A stretch of 64,000 bases of DNA from an uncultured Lachnospiraceae bacterium (GTDB lineage Bacteria > Bacillota > Clostridia > Lachnospirales > Lachnospiraceae), in assembly GCA_900316665.1 (NCBI GenBank), contig ONDV01000003.1:26345-90344 (forward strand). The letters run 5' to 3'. Positions 53,501 to 62,026 of this stretch are shown here, in pieces (position 1 is the stretch's first letter; the number at the start of each line of letters is the position of its first letter). A program made the position numbers and the translations under genes. The notes under the pieces are model-generated. The model saw nothing but the letters and a program-made list of their open reading frames with translations, was not told the origin of the DNA and searched no databases.

Positions 53501-54984
53501 TCCGTTATATGATATGGTATATGCTGATTTTTTCCCGGATTTACAAATTCAGAAAAACGTCCGCTTATTTTTCCGTTTTCTATCCTTACTGCCCCGATCT
53601 CAATGATACGGCAGTTATCAGGTGAAAAGCCGGTGGTCTCTATATCGAAAACGACAAAAGGAGAATCCATGCTCTGTCCGTCAGGATCAGTAACTATCAA
53701 TCCTCCGTCATCAACAAGATAAGCCTCTATTCCATATAATACCTTGATTTTATCCTTCGCGGCCTCTGCGGCGTCGGGAAATGCCTGAACATTGCCGTGA
53801 TCCGTAATGGCAATTGCCTTATGACCGAATTTTATAGCCTGAGCCACTATATCTTTGACATCTGACACGCCGTCCATATGGCTCATCTTTGTATGACAAT
53901 GAAGTTCGACTCTCTTGTCTAAAGCCTTGTCAATACGAGGCTTTCTCTGGTCAGCTGACGGCATTATGCTTCTTACCGACTCTAATGCCATTTCTTTTAT
54001 ATATGGATCAAATTTAACGATTCCCATTATTTTTACAAAAGAACCGCTCTTAAGTTTTTTCTGAAGGTCAGAAGCCTCCTCATTATTGACAAACATACTT
54101 ACAGTGATGGAATCTGTAAAATCAGTAATGTCAAAAGTGATAATTGTCTTTTCGTTTTTTATCGGCTTGAATTCCGGGCCATCGAAAATCATACCGTTTA
54201 CTGTAACTCTTCCGCCTTCATCAGTAATTTCACTTATTGGGATGCAGTCGTCATCACATCGTCTGCCAAATATAACATCCTGATCCGATCCCCTGACCTC
54301 TCTTTTCTTCTGAAAATCGGCTGATGTATCATTGGTTTTTCTCTTAAAAGTCTTTTTCTTCTTAGTTTCTTCTTTTTCAGAAAAAGCCTCCTCATCTTTA
54401 TCAGCGGATGCTGCTCTTAATGAAATCTCATGGATCCTTTGCTTTATTATCTCATCCCTGTCAGAATGATAAGAATCAGAATAGTTCTCATAAAAAACCT
54501 TGATTTTCAGATCGAAGCCGAATCGTGTTATGAAAACCTTGTCAAGAAAACCTGTAATCGTATTTTCGTAAGAATGGCAGACCGGTCTTTCAGCAACAGT
54601 TACAGAAAGAATTTTATCATGAAAACTGAAGTTTGCCTTTGATAAAATCTGATAGAGAATACGATCCCTATCATGCAGCTCATCCAGTATACTGTCTTTA
54701 TACATGCTAAAAGCCTCTTCCGGACTTATATCATCCGGAAGAATAAACTTCTCTATAATTCTGACATCGACATCAGGAAAATAACGTTTTTTCACCTCAT
54801 TCTCTGTGATAATGATCCGTCTTTTCGGGATCATATTATCAAAATCCATAAAGATTCTAAGCTTAGTATGTCTCCGGTTTGTAACAATGCCGGTAACAGC
54901 AGCTCCGAGAATCTGGCTGTCTATCCTTTTGTTTTCTCCAAGTTCAGGAAAAATATCTGAAAACCTGTCGGCCAACTGACCCAC
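50554..54984 (-). CDS. polC: DNA polymerase III alpha subunit, PolC type
   Basis: 1476 residues. An N-terminal region and OB fold precede a PHP domain (RVELHCHTKMSHMDGVSDVK; AIAITDHGNVQAFPDAAEAA). The PHP domain is split by a DEDD proofreading exonuclease (VVFDIETTGFSPDNCRIIEI, FVAHNAGFDMSFI). The polymerase core has GSRGSVGSSFVATMAGITEV, a zinc site (CPVCHYV...CPKCGHN) and DIDLNFSGDYQSKAH. This is the Gram-positive leading-strand replicase. GTG 54984 has AGGA eight bases before it; TTG 54975 behind AGAGG is the alternative. Confidence 0.98.
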   Translation of the reverse strand: MGQLADRFSDIFPELGENKRIDSQILGAAVTGIVTNRRHTKLRIFMDFDNMIPKRRIIITENEVKKRYFPDVDVRIIEKFILPDDISPEEAFSMYKDSILDELHDRDRILYQILSKANFSFHDKILSVTVAERPVCHSYENTITGFLDKVFITRFGFDLKIKVFYENYSDSYHSDRDEIIKQRIHEISLRAASADKDEEAFSEKEETKKKKTFKRKTNDTSADFQKKREVRGSDQDVIFGRRCDDDCIPISEITDEGGRVTVNGMIFDGPEFKPIKNEKTIITFDITDFTDSITVSMFVNNEEASDLQKKLKSGSFVKIMGIVKFDPYIKEMALESVRSIMPSADQRKPRIDKALDKRVELHCHTKMSHMDGVSDVKDIVAQAIKFGHKAIAITDHGNVQAFPDAAEAAKDKIKVLYGIEAYLVDDGGLIVTDPDGQSMDSPFVVFDIETTGFSPDNCRIIEIGAVRIENGKISGRFSEFVNPGKNQHIPYHITELTSITDDMVSGADEIEDVLKRFLEFSEGAVFVAHNAGFDMSFIKKNAADCSYPMPKTYMDTIMMARYLMPNLSRFNLDTLGRALGVVNKHHHRAVDDAEATAEIFMKLRQKLIDRGYNDLDTLNESCRLSTESIVHLRPFHCILIAKNDLGRINLYRLVTLSNLKYFKGFPLMPKSVISEYREGLIIGSACSAGQLYGLVKERRPESEIMKVASFYDYLEIQPVGNNQYLIDSPKESDVNSVEDLRDINRRIVEIGKRLGKPVCATCDVHFLNPEDGIYRSIIMEGIGFNDEERPPLFLHTTDEMLDEFSYLGERDAEEVVIKNPNLIADMCEPIKPVRPDKCPPVIPDSDSLLRKICNTRAHEMYGDVLPPVVEERLNRELNSIISNGYAVMYIIAQKLVWKSNEDGYLVGSRGSVGSSFVATMAGITEVNPLSPHYLCPVCHYVDFDSPEVKAYAGESGCDMPDRKCPKCGHNLLKEGFDIPFETFLGFKGNKEPDIDLNFSGDYQSKAHMYTQVIFGEGQTFKAGTIGTLQDKTAFGFIKAYFDKKNKIVRRAEINRIVKGCVGVKRSTGQHPGGIIVLPVGEEINTFTPVQHPADDANSDVITTHFDYHKIDGNLLKLDILGHQDPTMIRMLEDLTGLHAVDIPLDDKGVMSIFENTDALELKNPLWKGCKVGTLGIPEFGTDFAMQMLIDAKPTKFSDLIRIAGLAHGTDVWLGNAKTLIQDGVATISTAICCRDDIMVYLIQKGLDPEESFTIMERVRKGKVAKGACEEWKTKYVPDMKAHGVPDWYIHSCEKIKYMFPKAHAAAYVMMAWRVAYCKVYYPLAYYAAYFSIRADAFSYELMCKGQTFLEGKLASYDNAKEKHTAKEDDQYLVMRLVHEMYSRGFEFKPIDLYESDARYFKIVDGKLLPPFNSIDGMGDSAAESLEIAAHESKFLSKNDMRTRGKISKTIIDKMDELGLIDGLPEDNQLSFMDLMV

Positions 54985-54987
54985 CTC

Positions 54988-56064
54988 TTATTTCCTGCCG
55001 TTCTCCTTCTCACGGACAACATCCATAATTTCAGTTCTAAGTTCGGGAAGAATATCTTCTTCCTTTACTTTCCTGACAACTTCACCATGACGAATAATAA
55101 GGCCGCAGCCCTTTCCGCCTGCTACACCCACATCAGCTTCCCTGGCTTCTCCCGGTCCGTTCACCACGCAGCCCATCACTGCCACCTTTATATCACAGTC
55201 AATATCTGACACCATATCAGACACCTTGTTGGCAAGATCAATCAGATCTATCTCTGTTCTCCCGCAGGTAGGACAGGAAACCACTTCAGCCATGCCGCTT
55301 CTTAAACCGAGAGTCTTGAGGATCTGCTTTGCTGATCTCACTTCAAGCAATGGATCGCCTGTCAGAGAGACTCTTATTGTATCTCCGATTCCCTGAGATA
55401 AAATCAAAGCCAGACCCACTGATGACTTTATATTCCCATCAAATACATTACCCGCCTCGGTAATACCTACATGAAGCGGATGGTCAGTCTTATCACTGAT
55501 TAATTCATGGGCTCTTACACACATCAAAACATCACTTGATTTAATTGATATGACAAGGTTATCATATCCCATATCTTCAATGATGTGAACCTTGTCAAGA
55601 GCGCTCTCCACAAGTCCCTCTGCGGTAACTCCATGATATTTTTCTAATAGATCTTTTTCAAGAGAGCCGGAATTTACTCCGACGCGGATGGGGATGTTCC
55701 TTTCCCTTGCTGCATCCACAACGCTTTTTATTCTTTCTTTCGAGCCTATATTTCCGGGATTGATCCTGATCTTATCTATTCCCTTATCAATTGCCTTTAG
55801 GGCAATCCTGTAATCAAAGTGAATATCTCCTACAAGAGGAATATGTATTCTTTCTTTTATTTTGGGTATGGCATCACATGCCTCAAGAGTCGGAAGAGCC
55901 ACCCTTATAATATCGCACCCTGCTTTTTCAAGTGAAAGTATCTGTGATACAGTGCCTTCTACATCTTCCGTATGAGTATTGCACATAGACTGGATCGCAA
56001 CGGGATTATCTCCTCCGATTGCCACATTCCCAATCATTACGGTTTTTGATTTTCTTCTATTCAT
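54988..56064 (-). CDS. ispG: 4-hydroxy-3-methylbut-2-enyl diphosphate synthase IspG
   Basis: 358 residues. RRKSKTVMIGNVAIGGDNPV, AIQSMCNTHTEDV, VVSCPTCGRTEIDL and VMGCVVNGPGEAREADVGVA; the cysteines of the last two hold the [4Fe-4S] cluster. MEP pathway. Follows rseP by nine bases and precedes polC by three. Confidence 0.98.
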   Translation of the reverse strand: MNRRKSKTVMIGNVAIGGDNPVAIQSMCNTHTEDVEGTVSQILSLEKAGCDIIRVALPTLEACDAIPKIKERIHIPLVGDIHFDYRIALKAIDKGIDKIRINPGNIGSKERIKSVVDAARERNIPIRVGVNSGSLEKDLLEKYHGVTAEGLVESALDKVHIIEDMGYDNLVISIKSSDVLMCVRAHELISDKTDHPLHVGITEAGNVFDGNIKSSVGLALILSQGIGDTIRVSLTGDPLLEVRSAKQILKTLGLRSGMAEVVSCPTCGRTEIDLIDLANKVSDMVSDIDCDIKVAVMGCVVNGPGEAREADVGVAGGKGCGLIIRHGEVVRKVKEEDILPELRTEIMDVVREKENGRK

Positions 56065-56073
56065 ACAAATTCC

Positions 56074-57111
56074 TCAGTGAAAAAAAAGTTTTCTGATATC
56101 ATTTCCCATAACCAGAACCATAAGCGCCATAAGAAGAGCGAAACCGACCAGATTGACATATCCCTCGACCTTCTCCGGTGCCTTCTTCCTTCTTATCATC
56201 TCAACAATATATAAAAGCAGCCTGCCTCCATCAAGCGCAGGAAGAGGCAGAAGATTCATAACACCAAGATTCGCCGAAAGCAGAATTGTAAGATCCAGGA
56301 TATCCATAAGAGCATAAAATACGCTCACTGCCAGTCCTGACTGGTAAGCATCACCGACCGCCTTAATAATTCCGACTGGTCCGGACAGATCATTAAGACT
56401 TATGCCTCCTGTAAACAGAAGTCCCAGAGACCCGATAGTTACATAAATAACATACCTGACCTGCCAGAAGGCCTTTGAAATAATGGTAAAGATATTACCT
56501 TTTACAGGTTTGCCTACACTCTCTATTCCTATGAGATATGTTCCGGCTTTCTTATTATATTCAGGAGTAACTACTCTCTTCAGTTTGGTTACTCCGCGCC
56601 TTACTGTGATATGGAGCTTTTTTCCCTTGTGAAGGAGCTGATAGGCGGTTATGTCATTAAATGAATGAACGCTGTATCCATTTATGTCCGTTATCACATC
56701 GCCGCTTTTCAGTCCGGCCTGCTCAGCCGGATATCCGCTTTTTATTCTGCCGATTTCTGACGGCACATAGCCGGTGCAGGCAATAAGAATTATAGAAAGC
56801 AAAAAAGCCAGAATAAAATTAAAGACAGGTCCGGCAGCTACTATAAGGAAACGTCTGAATACGCTTTTATTATTAAAGGCGCGCGGATCATCTGATTCCG
56901 AATCTTCTCCTTCCATCACGCACGCTCCTCCAAAGGGAAGAAGATGTACGGAAAAGAGCGTTTCCTTTCCATGTATTCCGAAAAGTCTGGGACCAAGACC
57001 TATCATAAATTCATTGACACGCACCCCGCATTTTTTTGCAGCCAGATAATGACCGTATTCGTGAAAGAGAATGATTGAGGCAAATACCAGAATCGCAATG
57101 ACAAATCTCAC
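56074..57111 (-). CDS. rseP: Site-2 protease RseP (RIP metalloprotease)
   Basis: 345 residues with about four membrane helices. Zinc motif LFHEYGHYLAAKKCGV, one PDZ domain (about 120-190; GYPAEQAGLKSGDVITDING) and the second active-site motif NLLPLPALDGGRLLLY. It cleaves membrane substrates such as anti-sigma factors. The start is GTG 57111, overlapping the dxr stop (GTGA). Confidence 0.97.
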   Translation of the reverse strand: MRFVIAILVFASIILFHEYGHYLAAKKCGVRVNEFMIGLGPRLFGIHGKETLFSVHLLPFGGACVMEGEDSESDDPRAFNNKSVFRRFLIVAAGPVFNFILAFLLSIILIACTGYVPSEIGRIKSGYPAEQAGLKSGDVITDINGYSVHSFNDITAYQLLHKGKKLHITVRRGVTKLKRVVTPEYNKKAGTYLIGIESVGKPVKGNIFTIISKAFWQVRYVIYVTIGSLGLLFTGGISLNDLSGPVGIIKAVGDAYQSGLAVSVFYALMDILDLTILLSANLGVMNLLPLPALDGGRLLLYIVEMIRRKKAPEKVEGYVNLVGFALLMALMVLVMGNDIRKLFFH

Positions 57112-58244
57112 TTAACCACGCTTTCTATCGCTTCCTTCTCAGTTTCTTCTATTTCATCAACATCCGGATCTTCAATGAATCTTACATCATTCATTGCCTT
57201 CTCAATAAGTTCCGGTATTTCAACAAACCTTATTTTTCTTTGTAAAAACAATCCGACAGCAGCTTCATCCGCAGCATTGAAGGCTGTAGGAATATTGCCT
57301 CCTTTATCCATGGCGGAAAAAGCCAGCGAAAGCCCCCTGAACACATTAAGATCCGGCTTGGTAAATGAAAGAGTAGAGACTTTAAAAAGATCAAGACTTT
57401 CGACAGGGCTTTTTAAGCGCTTGGGATAAGTAAGCGCATACTGTATCGGAAGGCGCATATCCGGTAGGCCCATCTGTCCTATGATGGCACCGTCTTCAAA
57501 TTCAACGGCAGAATGAAGAATGCTCTGTCTATGAACTGCCACTTCTATCTGATCTCTTCTTACATTAAAAAGCCAGCCTGCCTCCATTACTTCAAGACCT
57601 TTATTTACCATATCAGCAGAATCAACAGTGACTTTTTTCCCCATCTTCCAGTTTGGGTTTGAAAGAGCATCTTCAAGAGTTACCTTTTCCAGGTCATCTC
57701 TTGTCATTCCGGCAAAAGGCCCGCCGGATGCAGTAAGGATAATCTTTTTTATAGGATTATCTTCATTACCCTGAAGGGATTGAAAAATAGCGCTGTGTTC
57801 GCTGTCTACAGGAATGATTTTCGCATTGTATTCCTTTGCGAGCGGCATTATTATATGACCCGCGCATACAAGCGTCTCCTTGTTTGCAAGCGCTATATTT
57901 TTCTCGGCCTTTATTGCTTCGATTGTGGGTCTGATTCCCTTCATGCCCACAATACCTGTGACAAGAATATCTGATCTGGGATCAGCTGCTGTAGAAAGAA
58001 GTCCGTCCATTCCGGACATTACTTTTATTCCGGTATCCTTTAACCTTGATCTTAGATCATATGCGTCCTTTTCAGATGCCACCGAGACTGTGTCTGGTTT
58101 GAATTTTCTAGCCTGAGTTTCCAGAAGGTCTATATTACTGCCACACGAAAGACTCGTGACATTGAACAGATCAGGATGAGACTCGATGACGGACAGGGTC
58201 TGTGTGCCGATGGAGCCTGTCGAACCAAGAATCGATACATTCAT
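57108..58244 (-). CDS. dxr: 1-deoxy-D-xylulose 5-phosphate reductoisomerase
   Basis: 378 residues. NADPH motif LGSTGSIGTQTLSVIE, IALANKETLVCAGH, PVDSEHSAIFQSL and ILTASGGPFAG; metal and substrate residues are in these. Second MEP step. Between cdsA and rseP, the common uppS-cdsA-dxr-rseP order. Confidence 0.98.
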   Translation of the reverse strand: MNVSILGSTGSIGTQTLSVIESHPDLFNVTSLSCGSNIDLLETQARKFKPDTVSVASEKDAYDLRSRLKDTGIKVMSGMDGLLSTAADPRSDILVTGIVGMKGIRPTIEAIKAEKNIALANKETLVCAGHIIMPLAKEYNAKIIPVDSEHSAIFQSLQGNEDNPIKKIILTASGGPFAGMTRDDLEKVTLEDALSNPNWKMGKKVTVDSADMVNKGLEVMEAGWLFNVRRDQIEVAVHRQSILHSAVEFEDGAIIGQMGLPDMRLPIQYALTYPKRLKSPVESLDLFKVSTLSFTKPDLNVFRGLSLAFSAMDKGGNIPTAFNAADEAAVGLFLQRKIRFVEIPELIEKAMNDVRFIEDPDVDEIEETEKEAIESVVK

Positions 58245-58247
58245 ATA

Positions 58248-59054
58248 TTAACCTCTTATAAAATAATAGGCCAGATAATAAATAATCGGAGCCGTAATAA
58301 TTACGCTGTCAAACCTGTCTAGTATTCCGCCGTGTCCCGGAATAAGATGACCGTAATCCTTTATATCATAATTTCTCTTTATCGCAGACGCTGCCAGGTC
58401 GCCGACCATTGAAATAAGAGCTCCGACAGAGCTGATCAGGCAAAGGATAATTATCTCCGGAACAGTTACTTCAAGCTGAGGCTTGAATACAAATCCGTAA
58501 AGGAGTGTGAAAAGAAATGAACCCGCTACTCCTCCCACAGCGCCTTCAATGGATTTTTTCGGGGAGAGAACCGGCGCCATCTTATGACGGCCGAAGAGCT
58601 TTCCTATCACATAAGCCGAAGCATCGCATCCCCATGAGCAGAGGAAGATAAGCCATACAATATAAAGACCATGCTTCATCATTCGTGTCTGATATATAAA
58701 TGAAAGCATAACGGTAACATAGAAGACTCCGAAAAAAGCCGCCATTATTCCGTCGGCATGGTATTTCGGAAACGTAAAGACATATACAAAAAGCAGCAAT
58801 ATCAGAAATACTACTATCAGGAGTTCAAGATACGGATAGAATTTAAAATATAAGTCCGCATAATATACAGCTGTAAATATATATCCGAGAATAGCAGGCG
58901 CCTTGCCTTGGATCTTGAACACTCTCATAAGTTCAAAATAACCGATAAGTGAAATAAGCGCTGTGGAGACAAGAAGAACCGGTCCTCCCGGAATAATAAT
59001 GGCAAGACCAAGCGCCACAAGCACAAACGCGCTTATTAATCTGGTTCTGAACAT
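58248..59054 (-). CDS. cdsA: Phosphatidate cytidylyltransferase
   Basis: 268 residues, about eight helices. The C-terminal signature GHGGILDRFDSVIITAPIIY and the SPKKSIEGAVGGVAGSF and GDLAASAIKRNYDIKDYG segments are typical. It makes CDP-diacylglycerol for phospholipids. 61 bases after uppS. Confidence 0.97.
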   Translation of the reverse strand: MFRTRLISAFVLVALGLAIIIPGGPVLLVSTALISLIGYFELMRVFKIQGKAPAILGYIFTAVYYADLYFKFYPYLELLIVVFLILLLFVYVFTFPKYHADGIMAAFFGVFYVTVMLSFIYQTRMMKHGLYIVWLIFLCSWGCDASAYVIGKLFGRHKMAPVLSPKKSIEGAVGGVAGSFLFTLLYGFVFKPQLEVTVPEIIILCLISSVGALISMVGDLAASAIKRNYDIKDYGHLIPGHGGILDRFDSVIITAPIIYYLAYYFIRG

Positions 59055-59115
59055 TTTAAAACCTCCTGTTTAAAGACAAAATAAAAACATGATGCGGATT
59101 GTAATCAAAACATTA

Positions 59116-59814
59116 TCAAACACCGCCAAATCTGCGGTTTCTTCTGTCATATTCTGATACGGCATCAAGAAGATCCTCTTTTGTAAATGCCGGCCATGGT
59201 TTTTTCGTAAAGTAAAATTCCGAATAAGCAAGCTGCCAGAGAAGAAAATTGGAAAGTCTCTCTTCGCCTGACGTCCTGATAAGAAGATCCGGATCAGGTA
59301 TGCCTGCCGTATCAAGGCAGGAAGAAAAAAGTTCCTCGGTCAGATCATCCCCTGTCTTACCTGATGAGATAAGCTTATTAAAAGCCTTTTTGGACGCCCG
59401 GATAATCTCATCCCGACTCCCGTAATTTATTGCGATAGTAAACTGAAGTCCGGTGTATTTGGAAGACAATTCTTCAACATAATCGATCTCATCACGCAGT
59501 TCTTCAGACAAGGCCTCCCGGTCTCCGATCAGCCTTATCCTCATATTGTTTTCGACGCAATCCTTTTCGCATTTTTTCAAATATTTGAGAAAGAGTGACA
59601 TAAGAGTCTTGACTTCATTCTCCGGTCTCTTCCAGTTTTCTGTTGAAAATGCGTATATGGTCAGATAATGTATGCCTATGTCATCGGCTGCCCTGCAGAT
59701 ATTCTCGACATTTTTGGCACCGACTGTATGACCGTAAGTCCTGGGCATGCCTTTTGATCTAGCCCATCTGCCGTTTCCGTCCATAATGATGGCCACAGAT
59801 TCGGGAATATTCAT
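59116..59814 (-). CDS. uppS: Isoprenyl (undecaprenyl) diphosphate synthase
   Basis: 232 residues from ATG 59814 (AGAGGT about eight bases before). SVAIIMDGNGRWARSKGMPR, YLTIYAFSTENWKRPENEV, IAINYGSRDEI and DLLIRTSGEERLSNFLLWQ. It builds the C55 lipid carrier for cell-wall synthesis. It lies behind a terminator downstream of frr. Confidence 0.98.
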   Translation of the reverse strand: MNIPESVAIIMDGNGRWARSKGMPRTYGHTVGAKNVENICRAADDIGIHYLTIYAFSTENWKRPENEVKTLMSLFLKYLKKCEKDCVENNMRIRLIGDREALSEELRDEIDYVEELSSKYTGLQFTIAINYGSRDEIIRASKKAFNKLISSGKTGDDLTEELFSSCLDTAGIPDPDLLIRTSGEERLSNFLLWQLAYSEFYFTKKPWPAFTKEDLLDAVSEYDRRNRRFGGV

Positions 59815-59828
59815 AATTACCTCTTTAA

Positions 59829-59857
59829 TAAAAAAACGACGCGTCTCATGACGCGCC
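59829..59857 (-). terminator. Terminator between frr and uppS
   Basis: Stem GGCGCGTC/GACGCGTC with one G-T pair (59838-59845, 59850-59857), loop ATGA, then TTTTTTTA on the minus strand. Confidence 0.85.
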
Positions 59858-59866
59858 AAATGAAAA

Positions 59867-60421
59867 TCACACTGTCATAAGTTCCTTTGTCTTCTTACGA
59901 ACCGCTTCATCAGCCTTGCTGCAGTAATCGTCAGTCATCTTCTGTATCTCGTCTGTAAGATCCTTTTCTTCATCCTCAGAAATTTCAGAAGACTTCAGGA
60001 GTTTCTTTATTGAATCATTGGCATCACGTCTGATATTCCTAATGGCGACCTTGCACGCTTCACCCTTATTCTTTACATCCTTTACAAGCTCTTTTCTATG
60101 CTCCTCGGTAAGCTCAGGGAATACAAGCCTTATGGTCTTTCCGTCATTGGTCGGATTGATTCCGACATCGGATATCATGATCGCTTTTTCAATATCCTTA
60201 AGAGAAGACGGATCAAATGGCTGGATCTGAATCATTCTGGCCTCAGGTACAGTGATATTTGCGACCTGCTGGAGAGGAGTTTCGGATCCGTAATACATCA
60301 CGGTTATCCTGTCAAGTATATGAGGATTGGCCCGTCCGGCTCTTATGGCATTCAGATCATTTGCCATACTTTCAATCGACTTCTCCATACGGTCAGCGAA
60401 ATTTTTAAGTTTTTCGTTCAT
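59867..60421 (-). CDS. frr: Ribosome recycling factor
   Basis: 184 residues. MNEKLKNFADRMEKSIESMA, IRAGRANPHILDRITVMYYG and VRLVFPELTEEHRKELVKDV-type helices (here IRLVFPELTEEHRKELV). ATG 60421 has GGAGGG six bases upstream. It splits post-termination ribosomes with EF-G. Follows pyrH by 11 bases. Confidence 0.98.
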   Translation of the reverse strand: MNEKLKNFADRMEKSIESMANDLNAIRAGRANPHILDRITVMYYGSETPLQQVANITVPEARMIQIQPFDPSSLKDIEKAIMISDVGINPTNDGKTIRLVFPELTEEHRKELVKDVKNKGEACKVAIRNIRRDANDSIKKLLKSSEISEDEEKDLTDEIQKMTDDYCSKADEAVRKKTKELMTV

Positions 60422-60432
60422 ATTACCCTCCA

Positions 60433-61149
60433 TCAGACGGTGATCTTTGTTCCTGTAGTAAGAGTTCCATTATATGCGTTAATAATACTATCCTTTTCAT
60501 TCAAAAGAAAGACTGTCATCGGCATCTTATTTTCCATACACATAATGGAGGCGGTAAGATCTATAGCCTGAAGCTTTTGGCTGATAACATCTTCAATAGA
60601 AATCTCATCATATCTTTTAGCATCGGGATTGATCTTTGGATCACTGTCATATACACCGTCTATTGCCTTAGCCAGAAGGATTCTGTCAGCTCCTATTTCT
60701 ATTGCACGAAGAGCGGTTGCCGTATCAGTTGAAAAATAAGGATGACCCGTACCGCCTGCAAAGAAAACGATCTTTCCATCATTCAGGGATTTCTCGGTCT
60801 CATCAACAGAATAAAGCTTTGAAAAGCCTCCGCATACAAAAGGAGTGAACACAACAGACTCCATGCCGCATCCTCTGAAAACATCGGAAACATATACACA
60901 ATTCATAACTGTAGCAAGCATACCTATCTGGTCAGCTCTGGATCTGGTAATTTCTTCACCTGTCCTGCCTCTCCAGAAATTGCCGCCTCCTATTACAATA
61001 CCGATCTGCACCCCTGTGTCATGGAGTTTTTTAACTTCAGAGGCGACATTTTTTACGGTATCATAATCAAAACCGGTCTTTTTTTCTCCTGCAAGAGCTT
61101 CTCCTGACAGCTTCAAAAGTACCCGTTTCTTATTTTTCGTCTGCATCAT
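60433..61149 (-). CDS. pyrH: UMP kinase
   Basis: 238 residues. VLLKLSGEALAGEKKTGFDY, GIVIGGGNFWRGR, GTGHPYFSTDTATALRAIEI and DGVYDSDPKINPDAKRY. Starts at ATG 61149 or 61146, inside the end of the bactofilin gene (20-base overlap), with a weak AGAAAG site. It phosphorylates UMP. Confidence 0.97.
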   Translation of the reverse strand: MMQTKNKKRVLLKLSGEALAGEKKTGFDYDTVKNVASEVKKLHDTGVQIGIVIGGGNFWRGRTGEEITRSRADQIGMLATVMNCVYVSDVFRGCGMESVVFTPFVCGGFSKLYSVDETEKSLNDGKIVFFAGGTGHPYFSTDTATALRAIEIGADRILLAKAIDGVYDSDPKINPDAKRYDEISIEDVISQKLQAIDLTASIMCMENKMPMTVFLLNEKDSIINAYNGTLTTGTKITV

Positions 61150-61864
61150 TAAATACACTTTCTAAATCAACATCAGAATATGCCTGAGAACAGAATCCGT
61201 CTACAAATGCACCGTTATTGATCTGAACGGACCGCGATTTGATATTGCCCTTTACAACAGCGGAAGAATCAACTATCACTGTACCCTGTACATCTATATC
61301 TCCCTTTACCGCGCCAGCGATTACAGCTGATGCAGCGGAAATATTTCCTATTATCACAGTGCCATCACCGACCTTTACAGTTCCGTCGGATTTGATCTCA
61401 CCCTCAGCCTTAGCATTATCGGCATATAATTCGGCGCAGGATATGTCGCCATGAACACTTCCCCTTATTATTATCTTACCGCCGCATTTCACATTTCCTG
61501 TAACCGTTCCATCGAGATTGATGGAACCATCAGACTCTACGTCGCCTGTGATCTTCATCCCGGAAGTAATAGTGGATATATTTTCATTTTTAGGCTCAGA
61601 GACTTTTTCCATATCCACATGAGCGCTCATATCAGCAGGTCCCTCAGGAACTATCATTTTCATCTCAGTATCTTCAGAATTTATTTCCTTTGCATTATTA
61701 TCCTTTGTCTTCTCTTCGACCTTCTGCAGAAGACCGTCAAGTTTCGATATTTCTTCACTCTGATCGGATGAATCCAGAGTATTGACCATCACATCATCAT
61801 TCGAATTGAATTTGAAAACCGCGGCATCATTGTCCTCGGACTTTCTGTCTTTAAAAAAACCCAT
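61130..61864 (-). CDS. Bactofilin (polymer-forming cytoskeletal protein)
   Basis: 244 residues from ATG 61864 (GGAGG nine bases before). An unstructured charged N-terminal 105 residues is followed by the bactofilin beta-helix: GMKITGDVESDGSINLDGTV, TGNVKCGGKIIIRGSVHGDI and repeated ITGAVKGDIDVQG-like turns. Bactofilins form filaments used in cell shape. It stands between tsf and pyrH, where no gene is usually found, and overlaps pyrH. Confidence 0.9.
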   Translation of the reverse strand: MGFFKDRKSEDNDAAVFKFNSNDDVMVNTLDSSDQSEEISKLDGLLQKVEEKTKDNNAKEINSEDTEMKMIVPEGPADMSAHVDMEKVSEPKNENISTITSGMKITGDVESDGSINLDGTVTGNVKCGGKIIIRGSVHGDISCAELYADNAKAEGEIKSDGTVKVGDGTVIIGNISAASAVIAGAVKGDIDVQGTVIVDSSAVVKGNIKSRSVQINNGAFVDGFCSQAYSDVDLESVFNDADEK

Positions 61865-61916
61865 AAACCTGTCCTCCGTAAAAACATAATCAAGGTGAGC
61901 GAAGAAATCTCTATAT

Positions 61917-61945
61917 ATAATAACGAAACATCCGTGAAAATACAA
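61917..61945 (-). promoter_or_regulatory. Promoter of the bactofilin-pyrH-frr unit
   Basis: Minus strand TTGTAT (61940-61945), 17 bases, TATTAT (61917-61922), downstream of the tsf terminator. Confidence 0.45.
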
Positions 61946-61981
61946 ATGAAATGAATGCCAATAATACTATTGACAGACAGA

Positions 61982-62015
61982 TAAAAAAAAGAGAACGCCA
62001 ATAATAAGCGTTCTC
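61982..62015 (-). terminator. Terminator of rpsB-tsf
   Basis: 8-bp stem GAGAACGC/GCGTTCTC (61991-61998, 62008-62015) followed on the minus strand by eight T. Confidence 0.88.
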
Positions 62016-62026
62016 CAAAAAAATAA

